Shown here piece after piece: positions 45,743 to 54,363 of a stretch of 64,000 bases of DNA. Within the stretch, counting starts at the first letter, position 1. Every line of letters starts with the position of its first letter. A program made the position numbers and the translations under genes. The notes beneath the pieces are model-generated. The model was not told where the DNA came from and ran no database searches. It saw nothing but the letters and a program-made list of their open reading frames with translations. Source of the stretch: Limnothrix sp. FACHB-406 (lineage in GTDB: Bacteria; Cyanobacteriota; Cyanobacteriia; CACIAM-69d); assembly GCF_014698235.1 (NCBI RefSeq), contig NZ_JACJSP010000011.1, positions 81,409-145,408 of the forward strand. The letters run 5' to 3'.

Positions 45743-48334
45743 ATGCTCGAAGCTTATCGCCAACAGGTTGCAGAACGCGGTCAACTGGGCATCCCCCCCT
45801 TGCCCCTCGATGCCGCCCAAACCAGTGACCTGTGTAAGCTGCTGGAAACCCCGCCCGCTGGGGAAGAAGAATTTTTGATGCACTTGCTGTGCGATCGCGT
45901 GCCTCCCGGTGTGGATGAGGCGGCCTATGTGAAAGCGTCGTTCCTGACCGCGATCGCCCAAGGAGAAACCACCAGCCCCCTGATCACCCCCCAAGGCGCA
46001 GTCGCCATCCTGGGGCAAATGGTCGGTGGCTACAACGTGCAATCCCTGGTCAGTCTGCTGAAAGCGAAGGACGCGGGCATTGCCCAAGCCGCCGCCACCG
46101 CCCTCAGCAAAATTACGTTGGCCTTTGATGCGTTCAACGACGTGCTGGAACTGTCGGAGCGCAACCCCTACGCCAAACAGACGATCGACGCTTGGGCTAA
46201 CGCCGCTTGGTTCATCAGCAAGCCAAAGCTGGCTGAGGCGATCACCGTCACGGTGCTGAAAGTGCCCGGCGAAACCAACACCGATGACCTTTCGCCCGCC
46301 ACCCACGCCACCACCCGCCCCGATATTCCGCTGCACGCCTTGGCCATGCTGGAAACCAAGATGCCGGAAGCCCTGGGCCTGTTGCCGGAGCTGAAGGCCA
46401 AGGGCCACCCGATCGCCTATGTGGGTGATGTGGTCGGTACGGGGTCTTCGCGCAAATCGGCGATCAACTCCGTGCTGTGGCACATCGGCGACGACATTCC
46501 CCACATCCCCAACAAGCGGGCCGGCGGCGTGATTTTGGGCGGCAAGATTGCGCCGATTTTCTTCAACACGGCGGAAGATTCCGGGGCCCTGCCGATCGAG
46601 TGCGACGTGGCCCAAATGAACACGGGTGACGTGATCACGATCTATCCCTACAAGGGCGAAATCACCAACGAAGCGGGCGAGGTGATCAGCACCTTCAGCC
46701 TGAAGCCCGACACGATCGTCGATGAAGTGCGGGCCGGCGGTCGGATTCCGCTGCTGATCGGTCGCAGCCTGACGGACAAAACCCGCGAAGCCCTCGGAAT
46801 GGAACCCAGCACCCTGTTCGTGCGCCCCACCGCCCCCGCCGACACCGGCAAAGGCTTCACCCTGGCCCAAAAGATGGTCGGCAAGGCCTGCGGTCTGCCC
46901 GGTGTGCGCCCCGGCACGTCCTGCGAACCGCGCATGACCACCGTGGGTTCCCAGGACACCACCGGCCCCATGACCCGCGACGAGCTGAAGGAGCTAGCCT
47001 GCCTCGGTTTCAGCGCGGATCTGGTGATGCAGAGCTTCTGCCACACGGCGGCCTATCCCAAGCCGGTGGATCTGAAGACCCATGCGGAATTGCCGGACTT
47101 CATCGCCCAGCGCGGCGGCGTGGCCCTGCGCCCCGGCGACGGGATCATTCACTCCTGGCTGAACCGGATGCTGATGCCGGACACGGTGGGCACGGGCGGT
47201 GACTCCCACACCCGTTTCCCCTTGGGGATTTCGTTCCCGGCGGGTTCCGGGTTGGTGGCCTTTGCGGCGGCCTTGGGCGTGATGCCGTTGGATATGCCGG
47301 AGTCGATCCTGGTGCGGTTCAAGGGCAGCCTGCAACCGGGCGTGACCCTGCGGGATGTGGTGAACGCGATTCCCTACGTGGCGATTCAGCAGGGCAAGCT
47401 GACCGTGGCGAAGGAGAACAAGCAAAACATCTATTCCGGCAAGATCATCGAAATGGAAGGGCTACCGGATCTGAAGCTGGAGCAGGCCTTTGAGCTGACC
47501 GACGCGACGGCCGAGCGATCGGCCGCCGGTTGCACGATCGCCCTGAGTGTGGAAACCGTGTCGGAATACCTGCGATCGAACGTCACCCTGCTGAAGAACA
47601 TGATCGCCCGGGGCTACGAAGATGCCCGGACGATCGCCCGGCGGATCGCCCAGATGGAAGCCTGGTTGGCGAACCCCTCCCTGATGACCGCCGATGCGGA
47701 TGCGGAATACGCCGACATCATCGAAGTGGATCTCGATCAACTGGTGGAACCCCTGGTGGCTGCACCCAACGACCCGGACAACATCAAAACCCTGTCCGAT
47801 TGCGTCGGCGACCCGGTACAAGAGGTGTTCATCGGTTCCTGCATGACCAACATCGGTCACTTCCGCGCCGCCGCCAAAGTCCTCGAAGGGGCCGGCAAAG
47901 CCAAGGCCCGCCTCTGGATCTGCCCGCCGACGCGGATGGACGAAGAAATGCTGCGCCAAGAAGGCTACTACGAGATCTTCGAGGCGGCCGGCTGCCGCTT
48001 GGAAATGCCCGGTTGTTCGCTCTGCATGGGCAACCAAGCCCGCGTGGAAGACAACACCACCGTGTTTTCGACCTCCACGCGCAACTTCAACAACCGGATG
48101 GGCAAGGGGGCGCAAGTCTACCTCGGCTCGGCGGAGTTGGCGGCGGTCTGTGCCCTGTTGGGTCGGATTCCCAGCCGTGAGGAATACCTGGAAGTGGTGA
48201 AGGGCAAGATCGATCCGCTGGCGGGTGATTTGTACCGCTACCTCAACTTCGATCAGATCGATGGCTTTGAGGATCAAGGGCGATCGGTCTCGAAGGAAGA
48301 CCAAGAAAAAGTCCTAGTCAGCGCCGGCCGTTAA
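45743..48334 (+). CDS. acnB: Aconitate hydratase B
   Basis: AcnB isomerises citrate to isocitrate, and can hydrate 2-methylaconitate. The 863-aa protein has the AcnB-specific N-terminal HEAT-like domain (YRQQVAERGQLGIPPLPLDA), then the swivel domain (GETNTDDLSPATHATTRPDI). The core contains the cluster ligands: a Cys in FIGSCMTNIGHFRAA and CSLCMGNQARVEDN further on. GGDSHTRFPLGISFPAGSGL is also present. It starts at ATG 45743 with AGGAGA about nine bases upstream. It is flanked by the tcmP pair on the left and a RAYT on the right. Confidence 0.97.
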   Translation: MLEAYRQQVAERGQLGIPPLPLDAAQTSDLCKLLETPPAGEEEFLMHLLCDRVPPGVDEAAYVKASFLTAIAQGETTSPLITPQGAVAILGQMVGGYNVQSLVSLLKAKDAGIAQAAATALSKITLAFDAFNDVLELSERNPYAKQTIDAWANAAWFISKPKLAEAITVTVLKVPGETNTDDLSPATHATTRPDIPLHALAMLETKMPEALGLLPELKAKGHPIAYVGDVVGTGSSRKSAINSVLWHIGDDIPHIPNKRAGGVILGGKIAPIFFNTAEDSGALPIECDVAQMNTGDVITIYPYKGEITNEAGEVISTFSLKPDTIVDEVRAGGRIPLLIGRSLTDKTREALGMEPSTLFVRPTAPADTGKGFTLAQKMVGKACGLPGVRPGTSCEPRMTTVGSQDTTGPMTRDELKELACLGFSADLVMQSFCHTAAYPKPVDLKTHAELPDFIAQRGGVALRPGDGIIHSWLNRMLMPDTVGTGGDSHTRFPLGISFPAGSGLVAFAAALGVMPLDMPESILVRFKGSLQPGVTLRDVVNAIPYVAIQQGKLTVAKENKQNIYSGKIIEMEGLPDLKLEQAFELTDATAERSAAGCTIALSVETVSEYLRSNVTLLKNMIARGYEDARTIARRIAQMEAWLANPSLMTADADAEYADIIEVDLDQLVEPLVAAPNDPDNIKTLSDCVGDPVQEVFIGSCMTNIGHFRAAAKVLEGAGKAKARLWICPPTRMDEEMLRQEGYYEIFEAAGCRLEMPGCSLCMGNQARVEDNTTVFSTSTRNFNNRMGKGAQVYLGSAELAAVCALLGRIPSREEYLEVVKGKIDPLAGDLYRYLNFDQIDGFEDQGRSVSKEDQEKVLVSAGR

Positions 48335-48344
48335 TTAATCTTCG

Positions 48345-48452
48345 GTAGGGGCGTACCGCCGTACGCCCTCCGCCAGGGCCGATCGATTGAAACGGCGAGC
48401 GTTGGGGTTTGGGATCTTGCGTATCGGAGGGCGCATGGCGATGCGCCCCTAC
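48345..48452. repeat. Left REPIN-like element flanking the RAYT
   Basis: Two 25-base REP units lie in inverted orientation: one starts GTAGGGGCGTACCGCCGTAC (48345-48369), and the other ends GCGATGCGCCCCTAC (48428-48452). Each is itself a palindrome (GCGTACCGCCGTACGC or GCGCATGGCGATGCGC). The following 20 bases, CGAAAATTGTGG and beyond, are also repeated at the right side. The element begins 10 bp after the acnB stop. Confidence 0.85.
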
Positions 48453-48501
48453 GAAAATTGTGGTTTTTGGATTGGAAATTGTGTTGATCGGGCGTTGAAA
48501 G

Positions 48502-49086
48502 ATGGCGTACAACCCGGCGATTCATCATCGGCGATCGATTCGATTAAAGGGATTTGATTATTCGCAGTCAGCCGTTTATTTCGTGACCCTTTGTTGTTAT
48601 CAACGGGAATGTTTATTTGGAACAATCTCGCAGGGCGAAACCGTTCTGAACGAATTGGGAATGATCGTCAGAAATGAATGGTTGCGAAGTTTTGAAATTC
48701 GGGATGAATTAAAGTCGGATGCTTGGGTGATCATGCCCAATCATTTTCATGGGTTGTTGTGGTTCGATCGCCCGATCGTGCAGACACAATCACCGAGTAA
48801 TGAGAGCGAACCGGTTGATGACAGTATGCTGGACAAACGTCTGTTGAGGCGGCGGGCGCGATCGCTCGGATCTGTAATTGCCGGTTTCAAAGCAGCGACC
48901 ACCAAACGCATCAATCAATACCGGAATGCACCAGGAACACCGGTTTGGCAGCGAAATTATTATGAGTCGATCGTGCGGGACGATCGAATGCTGAACCATA
49001 TTCGGAACTATATTGAAAACAATCCGCGATCGTGGTCAACCGATTCCCTACATCCCAACAACATCCCCAAAAATCATCCCCCGTAG
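48502..49086 (+). mobile_element. RAYT: REP-associated tyrosine transposase gene
   Basis: The 194-aa protein belongs to the IS200/IS605-related Y1 transposase group domesticated as RAYT. The N-terminus (HRRSIRLKGFDYSQSAVYFV), the HUH motif in VIMPNHFHGLLWF (His81 and His83), SLGSVIAGFKAATTKRINQ and the end VWQRNYYESIVRDDRMLNHI are all present. The catalytic tyrosine is one of Tyr153, Tyr154 or Tyr170. It looks intact. Unlike an insertion sequence it lacks terminal repeats of its own and is instead flanked by two REPIN-like repeats, the hallmark of this group. The last four bases of the gene overlap the right repeat. Confidence 0.9.
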
Positions 49087-49181
49087 GGGCGTACCGCCGT
49101 ACGCCCTTTGCCAGAGGTGATCGATAATTCTTGGATTTCGGGATCTTGCGTATCGGAGGGCGCATCGCCATGCGCCCCTAC
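49083..49181. repeat. Right REPIN-like element flanking the RAYT
   Basis: The first unit (49083-49107) is identical to the left one over 25 bases. The second (49157-49181) ends GCCATGCGCCCCTAC, differing from the left by a compensating pair in the hairpin loop. About 20 bases after it (CGAAAATTGTGGTTTTTGGA) match the left copy exactly. The central spacers share GGGATCTTGCGTATCGG. Confidence 0.85.
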
Positions 49182-49246
49182 GAAAATTGTGGTTTTTGGA
49201 TCGTTATTATGCAGTCATTAACTTGACCATCACTGATCTCTAGGAA

Positions 49247-49579
49247 ATGCCAAAAATCTTGTTTGTTTGTGCGCAAAATAAGCTGAGAAGCCCAACTGCC
49301 GAAGCGATTTTTTCGAGATTTGATCAGTTAGATTGTTTGTCAGCGGGAATTCATTCATCGGCTAACAACCCACTCGATCGGGAGCTGATTGCATGGGCAG
49401 ATGTGATTTTTGTGATGGAGAAGAAACATAAAGCCAAAATTCAACAGCGATTTCGTTCGTCTCTCAATGGCAAAAGAATCATATCGCTAGACATCCCAGA
49501 TCAATTTCAATATATGGATCCAGCACTGATTGCACTGCTTGAGAAGCGTGTTGGTCTACATATTCAGAAATTTCTCTAA
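49247..49579 (+). CDS. Low-molecular-weight protein tyrosine phosphatase-like protein
   Basis: The 110-aa protein begins ILFVCAQNKLRSPTAEAIFS, with the LMW-PTP P-loop CX5RS (Cys8 to Arg14). ADVIFVMEKKHKAKIQQRF follows, and a conserved late stretch IPDQFQYMDPALI contains the possible general-acid aspartate (usual DP motif). It is shorter than typical LMW-PTPs (about 150 aa). It belongs to a small cyanobacterial and proteobacterial subgroup annotated as phosphotyrosine protein phosphatase. The substrate is unknown. It lies just after the RAYT module. Confidence 0.8.
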   Translation: MPKILFVCAQNKLRSPTAEAIFSRFDQLDCLSAGIHSSANNPLDRELIAWADVIFVMEKKHKAKIQQRFRSSLNGKRIISLDIPDQFQYMDPALIALLEKRVGLHIQKFL

Positions 49580-49651
49580 GATTGTGAACGATCGAATGCT
49601 GCGAATTAGGATTGATTGCGTTCGATCGATGTGATGGTGGAATCTGTTGAG

Positions 49652-50242
49652 TTATTCTGAAAATTCTACTTTGTCGTATAAATCTGCCAAGGCAATTTCT
49701 AGGGCGATCGACTCCAATTTCAGGGTCGCTTCTAACCCGATCACATCATTCAACAACCAGCCTCGATCTTGCTTGACGTAATGGGTAACCTTCGGCCAGC
49801 TCTGTGAAATGGCTAAATATTCTCCAAAGCCCGGAATCGTTCTGTAGGCGCTGAACTTATCGCCAATGTCATAGTCTTCGGTTGACTTCGATAGCACCTC
49901 TGCCAACAAAATCGGATTCATCACGGTGTCCTTGCGCCCCGGTTTTAATTCCAAGGGATCGCGTGTCACCATCACATCGGGGTAGGTGTAGCGATCAGCT
50001 TCAGGAATCCACAGCCGTTGATCACTCGAAAACACATCGTAGGGCTGACGTTTTAAGCCCATCTTTAAAATCACGGCAAGATTGACAATAATTCGATTGT
50101 GGTTAGGTGTGCCGCCCGTCATGGGAGTGATCATTCCTCGATCGTAGTCGTGGCGTTGCTCAGAGCGAGTATCTAGGGCAAAATAGTCGTCCTCCGTTTG
50201 TTTTGGGGGACTCGAAATGGGCTGAACAGGCGTAGCAACCAT
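49652..50242 (-). CDS. Uma2 family protein (DUF820)
   Basis: The 196-aa protein has the Uma2 pattern: YDRGMITPMTGGTPNHNRII, VFSSDQRLWIPEADRYTYPD with VMVTRD, NPILLAEVLSKSTEDYDIGD, and GFGEYLAISQSWPKVTHYVK. Predicted nuclease-like core acids are the Asp of YPDVMV and the Glu of LLAEVLS. This is the second Uma2 protein in the window and the two are not close paralogues. Role unknown. Confidence 0.87.
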   Translation of the reverse strand: MVATPVQPISSPPKQTEDDYFALDTRSEQRHDYDRGMITPMTGGTPNHNRIIVNLAVILKMGLKRQPYDVFSSDQRLWIPEADRYTYPDVMVTRDPLELKPGRKDTVMNPILLAEVLSKSTEDYDIGDKFSAYRTIPGFGEYLAISQSWPKVTHYVKQDRGWLLNDVIGLEATLKLESIALEIALADLYDKVEFSE

Positions 50243-50286
50243 AGTTTACAACTCCCCAAAAATGGTAATTAGCTACTTCATGTCAG

Positions 50287-50370
50287 GTAGGTTGGGTTGA
50301 GCTGGCGAAATCCAACGCGATCAATGCTGCATAGATGCGCTGTTGGGTTTCGTGCCTTAACCCAACCTAC
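50287..50370. repeat. 84-bp MITE-like inverted-repeat element
   Basis: Perfect 12-bp terminal inverted repeats GTAGGTTGGGTT and AACCCAACCTAC bound the element. Inside, GGCGAAATCCAAC pairs imperfectly with GTTGGGTTTCGTGCC, so the whole 84 bp can fold into one hairpin. The terminal sequence is one I associate with abundant cyanobacterial repeats. It lies between Uma2 and DUF433. Confidence 0.75.
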
Positions 50371-50387
50371 TAAATACTTGTATCGCT

Positions 50388-50630
50388 TTAGATCGCATAG
50401 GTTTGTTTGACTTGGCTGAGACGAACGGCGAAGGTTAATGCTGCCAATAAATCTTCCGGTTCTAAATCATCATAATCGGCTAATACTTCAGCATGAGTCA
50501 TTCCAGATGCGAGTAACTCTAGAAGAAACTCAACTGGATATCGCAGACCGCGAATACAGGGTTTCCCATGGCATAGTTGCGGATCGATCGTGATCCGTTG
50601 CAGGAGTAAATCAGCGTTGGGAACAGACAT
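50388..50630 (-). CDS. DUF433 family antitoxin-like protein
   Basis: The 80-aa protein is a clear DUF433 member: QRITIDPQLCHGKPCIRGLR, FLLELLASGMTHAEVLADYD and LEPEDLLAAL. DUF433 proteins are winged-helix-like and usually precede a DUF5615 PIN-like gene in putative toxin-antitoxin pairs. Downstream here there is only the 84-bp hairpin element, so the partner is absent. ATG 50630 is chosen; the 22 codons upstream in frame overlap the divergent region before priA and lack support. Confidence 0.88.
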   Translation of the reverse strand: MSVPNADLLLQRITIDPQLCHGKPCIRGLRYPVEFLLELLASGMTHAEVLADYDDLEPEDLLAALTFAVRLSQVKQTYAI

Positions 50631-50716
50631 GACGATCGCCCCCACGGGCATAAAACGACTATGACTATTGTTGCGACTTTGATGGGAACGGGGCAAGCTG
50701 ATCGCCCCCTGCGCTC

Positions 50717-53185
50717 TTACAAGAAATTGAGGGGATCAACGTCGATCGTGAGGCTGACACCGGGCAAGCAAGCCGATCGCACCTCCAGCAAATTGGCCGG
50801 GCGATCGCCCTCGGGGGGAATGCGGATCAGCACTTGCCAGCGGAATCGGTTGGCAATGCGTCCCACCTGGGCCCGCTCTGGCCCCAACAGATCGAAAGCG
50901 CGATCGCCCCGGGCCGTTTCCAGTAGCGCCGCCACCTGCTCGGCACTGCGCCCCACCGCCGCCTCGTCGGGGCCACTCAGCCGCAACAGGATTAGTTGCC
51001 CCACGGGTGGATAGTTGAGCGCCGATCGCATCTCCCGTTCCTGTTCCAAAAAGTTGGGATAGTCGTAATTGGCCACCGCCCCGATCGCCGGGTGTTCTGG
51101 GCTGTAGGTTTGCAAAATCACCCGCCCCGGTTCCTCGCCGCGCCCGGCCCGGCCCGCCACCTGCAACAGGGTTTGCACCGCCCGCTCGCCGGCCCGCACA
51201 TCCGAGAGATTCAGCAACCCATCGGCGGCGATCGCCCCCACCAGCGTCACCTGTGGCAAATCGATCCCCTTGGTTAGCATCTGCGTGCCCACCAACAAAT
51301 CCGCCTCGCCTCGGGCAAAGCGATCGAGCAAAATCCGGTGGGCATCCTTGGTGCGGGTCGTGTCGCTGTCGTAGCGCAAAATTCGCAGGTCGGGCCATTG
51401 CCGCTCCAGTTCCCGCACCACCCGCTGCGTGCCGCTGCCGAAATGTTTCAGGTAGGGCGACCCACAGGCGGGACAGGCGGGCGGGTGCAGTTGCCCAAAG
51501 CCGCAAAAGTGGCAGCGCAACAGGGGTTGAGCTGTTTCCCGTTGGTGGTGAAACGACAGGGACACATCGCAGTGGGGGCACATCATCACATGGCCGCAAC
51601 TGCGACAGGATACGAAGGTGCTGTGGCCCCGCCGCTGCACAAATAGGATCGCTTGGCGACCGGCGGCGATCGCCTCGGTAATCGCCCCTTGGAGCGATCG
51701 GCTAAAGATCGATCGATTGCCGTCGCGCAACTCCTGGCGCATATCCAGCACCTCGACCGGCGGTAGGGGGCGACCATGCACCCGATCGGGCAGGGACACA
51801 TAGACCGGTTGGCTCGTCCAGGTTTCCAGGGAGGGCGTGGCGGAACCCAACACCAACGGGCAACCGACTAGGCGCGATCGCCACTGGGCCACCTGTCGCG
51901 CGTGGTAGCAAGGAGCCGGGGAATCTTGCTTGAAGCTGGGATCATGCTCCTCATCCAGCAAAATCATCCCCAAATTCGGCAGGGGCGCAAAAATTGCCGA
52001 TCGCGTGCCAATCACCACTTGGGGCGCGCCATCTAACATCTGTCGCCAAGTGTCGTAACGCTCCCCGTCCGAGAGGCCGCTGTGGTAAACGCAAACCTGA
52101 GCGCCGAACCGGGCCCGAAAGCGATCGGTCAGTTGCGGCGTGAGGCCGATTTCCGGCACGAGCACCAACGCCGACTGGCCCCGCGCCAACACCGGGGCGA
52201 TCGCCTGGAGATAAACCTCCGTTTTGCCGGAACCCGTCACCCCATGCAGCAGGGCCGTTTGGCCCGGTTCCAGACCGTGGATCGTTTCCAAGGCAGCGGC
52301 TTGTGCCGGGGTCAGGGTTTTGGGGCGATCGCGCTGGCCCGAGTCGTGGCGATCGCCGCGCAAAATTTCCCGCGCCTCCAGCAGCAACCAGCCCTTCTCT
52401 TCGAGCGATCGCAACGTGCCGCTACTGGTGCGCCCCAGGGTAATCAACTCCTGAGCCAGCAGCTCCCCGCCGCGCCGCTGCAAAATGCCGACGATTTCCC
52501 GTTGGCGCGGAGTCAGCGGTTCCCCTTCGCCAATCAGGATTGCCATCTGTTGGCGCTTGGGCTTGGGGGCGCTGGGCGATTCCAAATAACTGACGAGCCA
52601 GCCGCGCCGCACCAAGTCCCGCAAGCCCCGATCGCCCCCGGGAAATTTCTGTTGCAAAAAACGCCAACTGTAGTCGCGCCCCGATTGCGATCGCAGCCAT
52701 TGCCACAACCGCAGGGCGATCGGACTCAGCAGGGTTTCCGCCACGCCTGCCGCCGCCGCAGCCGGTAATGGGTCTGCCAGTCGCACCCGCCGCGATGCCC
52801 GCCCCAACACTCCCGGCGGCAGGGCCACCCGCGCCACCTGAATCAGCGACGCGCAATAGTAATCGGCCACCTGCGCCAACAGTTGCCAATAGTCCGGGGC
52901 AAACAGGCCGCTGGCCACGACTCCTTCGACTTCCCGCAGCCGATTGGGGTCGATCGCCTCGGGCAACTGCTGCCAACAACGCAGGGCGATCGCCCCCACC
53001 GATCGCCCCCCAAAGGGCACGGTCAGCACATCCCCCGGCCCGATCGCCTGGTCTGCCCCGATCGCGTAGGTGTAGGCCTCGGTCACGCCGGGACAGTCCA
53101 CCAACACTTCCACATAGCCCGCGGCCGCCGACAACTCGGGCAAGGCCGGCGCGATCGGCGTTTCTCGTAATTCGGTTTCGAGCAT
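50717..53185 (-). CDS. priA: Primosomal protein N' (PriA helicase)
   Basis: PriA restarts stalled replication forks. The 822-aa protein has an N-terminal 3'-DNA-binding domain (VEVLVDCPGVTEAYTYAI). The helicase core has Walker A LLHGVTGSGKTEVYLQAI and ILLDEEHDPSFKQD. A zinc region is formed by CRSCGHVMMCPHCD and CHFCGFGQLHPPACPACG, and motifs QMLTKGIDLPQVTLVGAI and QVAGRAGRGEEPGRVILQT follow. ATG 53185 or a GTG three codons earlier could start it. Many HIP1 sites mark it as native. It separates two accessory patches. Confidence 0.96.
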   Translation of the reverse strand: MLETELRETPIAPALPELSAAAGYVEVLVDCPGVTEAYTYAIGADQAIGPGDVLTVPFGGRSVGAIALRCWQQLPEAIDPNRLREVEGVVASGLFAPDYWQLLAQVADYYCASLIQVARVALPPGVLGRASRRVRLADPLPAAAAAGVAETLLSPIALRLWQWLRSQSGRDYSWRFLQQKFPGGDRGLRDLVRRGWLVSYLESPSAPKPKRQQMAILIGEGEPLTPRQREIVGILQRRGGELLAQELITLGRTSSGTLRSLEEKGWLLLEAREILRGDRHDSGQRDRPKTLTPAQAAALETIHGLEPGQTALLHGVTGSGKTEVYLQAIAPVLARGQSALVLVPEIGLTPQLTDRFRARFGAQVCVYHSGLSDGERYDTWRQMLDGAPQVVIGTRSAIFAPLPNLGMILLDEEHDPSFKQDSPAPCYHARQVAQWRSRLVGCPLVLGSATPSLETWTSQPVYVSLPDRVHGRPLPPVEVLDMRQELRDGNRSIFSRSLQGAITEAIAAGRQAILFVQRRGHSTFVSCRSCGHVMMCPHCDVSLSFHHQRETAQPLLRCHFCGFGQLHPPACPACGSPYLKHFGSGTQRVVRELERQWPDLRILRYDSDTTRTKDAHRILLDRFARGEADLLVGTQMLTKGIDLPQVTLVGAIAADGLLNLSDVRAGERAVQTLLQVAGRAGRGEEPGRVILQTYSPEHPAIGAVANYDYPNFLEQEREMRSALNYPPVGQLILLRLSGPDEAAVGRSAEQVAALLETARGDRAFDLLGPERAQVGRIANRFRWQVLIRIPPEGDRPANLLEVRSACLPGVSLTIDVDPLNFL

Positions 53186-53312
53186 CTGCCTCACCGCTCG
53201 ATCGAACCCCTACCCTACTCGATCGGCGCGATCGACCAAAAGTTATGCAAGAGGGTAGCCAGATCGAGTAAGTCTAATCGACTCAAGTAAGCCCAATTGA
53301 CAATGCATGTCT

Positions 53313-53342
53313 CTGACAGTTCAATATTCCAAGCTTTATAAT
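53313..53342 (+). promoter_or_regulatory. Predicted promoter of the HEPN-motif gene
   Basis: CTGACA (53313-53318) and a perfect TATAAT (53337-53342) are 18 bp apart, 37 bp before the ATG. An upstream TTGACA at 53298 has no -10 at proper distance. Confidence 0.55.
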
Positions 53343-53379
53343 AGTTCAGAAAAATCTCAATTCCTGACAAAAGATACTT

Positions 53380-54126
53380 ATGGCTCTCGATGAAAATTTA
53401 GTTGCAGAAATTAAAGATATGATTGATCTGATCTGTATATTTCAGGTCAGAAGTCAATCTCTGATAGACGACTTTGATTTTTTTAGAAATGAACTGAAAT
53501 TGATTTGTCCTGGACTCAAGCGTCTTGAGCATGAGGCAATGTTTCTGTGTATTGATATGGATGCTCTGCATAAGGAAATTTTGTCTGAATCCAATTCCTT
53601 TTATTCAAAAATAATCCTTAACCATGGAAGGCAATTGTCAAAAGTTGACAAGGATTCTACTTTTGATATCTCTAATATCAGGAATTTTATGGAAGAAGAT
53701 GATTATCAACTTACTCTGGAGCAAATTGAAGAACTGGCATTAGAGTCTAACTCAGATGCCTTAAAGGCAAGGAAAAAACTAAAAGCAGAACGCGGACTGC
53801 CATCTCAGAATCATATAGAAATTCATCAAATTTGGCATCAGTCATTCCTTGATGAAACGAAAGAATATGTCAATAGAATCGAAAAAATGCGAGATAACTT
53901 TGCTCATCGAAAATGGAAATTTCCCCGTCGCAAGGAAGCATATACGGTTGATTTAGAGAGCATTTCGGAAATTTTGGAATGCACTAATGAGGTTTTAAAG
54001 ATCTACAAAAATCGATTTCAAGAAATGCTGAGCTATGCCAATTCGGAATCGTATGAATCATCAAGCTATTCGCATGATTCACTATCTAGACTTAAAGAAG
54101 CCTATAAATATTTAAAAAAATCTTGA
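53380..54126 (+). CDS. HEPN-motif protein, AbiU2-like
   Basis: The 248-aa protein is helical and hydrophilic. It carries RDNFAH (Arg171 to His176) inside NRIEKMRDNFAHRKWKFPRR, the Rx4H pattern of HEPN nucleases. Surrounding sequence (EIHQIWHQSFLDETKEYVNR) resembles HEPN_AbiU2-type proteins. HEPN proteins with this motif often act as RNases in abortive infection or toxin-antitoxin systems. No nucleotidyltransferase (MNT) partner is adjacent. The gene is AT-rich, lacks HIP1 octamers and has its own promoter, all signs of recent transfer between priA and the following fragments. Confidence 0.65.
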   Translation: MALDENLVAEIKDMIDLICIFQVRSQSLIDDFDFFRNELKLICPGLKRLEHEAMFLCIDMDALHKEILSESNSFYSKIILNHGRQLSKVDKDSTFDISNIRNFMEEDDYQLTLEQIEELALESNSDALKARKKLKAERGLPSQNHIEIHQIWHQSFLDETKEYVNRIEKMRDNFAHRKWKFPRRKEAYTVDLESISEILECTNEVLKIYKNRFQEMLSYANSESYESSSYSHDSLSRLKEAYKYLKKS

Positions 54127-54169
54127 TATTAGTTATGCCTTGATCATGAAGTGAGTGAAACTTCAGCCT

Positions 54170-54192
54170 GTAGGGTGGGCAGTGCCCACCTA
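54170..54192. repeat. REP-like palindrome GGTGGGC-AGT-GCCCACC
   Basis: The arms GGTGGGC and GCCCACC are flanked by GTAG on the left and CTA on the right. This is similar in design to other cyanobacterial dispersed palindromes. It lies 44 bp after the HEPN gene and could serve as its terminator. It also lies close to where the HNH gene is cut off. Confidence 0.55.
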
Positions 54193-54234
54193 ATAACTGC
54201 TTCATAGCATCTGCGATATGGCGTACCAACCATT

Positions 54235-54360
54235 TTAGGTAAAGGCTGTATGATCAATTTCAAATCGAGCAGCACTAGCTTCTTCTAAAGAATGGCAATA
54301 CTCACACAGATAGCTGGCTCGTTCTCGAACCTTTTGCCTAATCTCCTTTGGAATTGACAT
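54235..54360 (-). pseudogene. Truncated HNH endonuclease (41 codons)
   Basis: From ATG 54360 the frame reads MSIPKEIRQKVRERASYLCE, then YCHSLEEASAARFEIDH and stops after TAFT. This is the N-terminal third of a common bacterial HNH nuclease, with the zinc ligands CxxC and the catalytic FxIDH. The rest (the PxSxGG…N…C..C part) is not found downstream in any frame. The start follows the stop of an 80-aa gene by three bases, with AAGG as ribosome-binding site. The loss of the C-terminus makes it a probable pseudogene. Confidence 0.7.
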
Positions 54361-54363
54361 ACC

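Noticed and set aside
48345..49201. Reading the RAYT region as a simple insertion sequence
   Set aside because: The gene has no terminal inverted repeats or target duplication of its own; the flanks are direct copies of a structured repeat made of inverted REP units.
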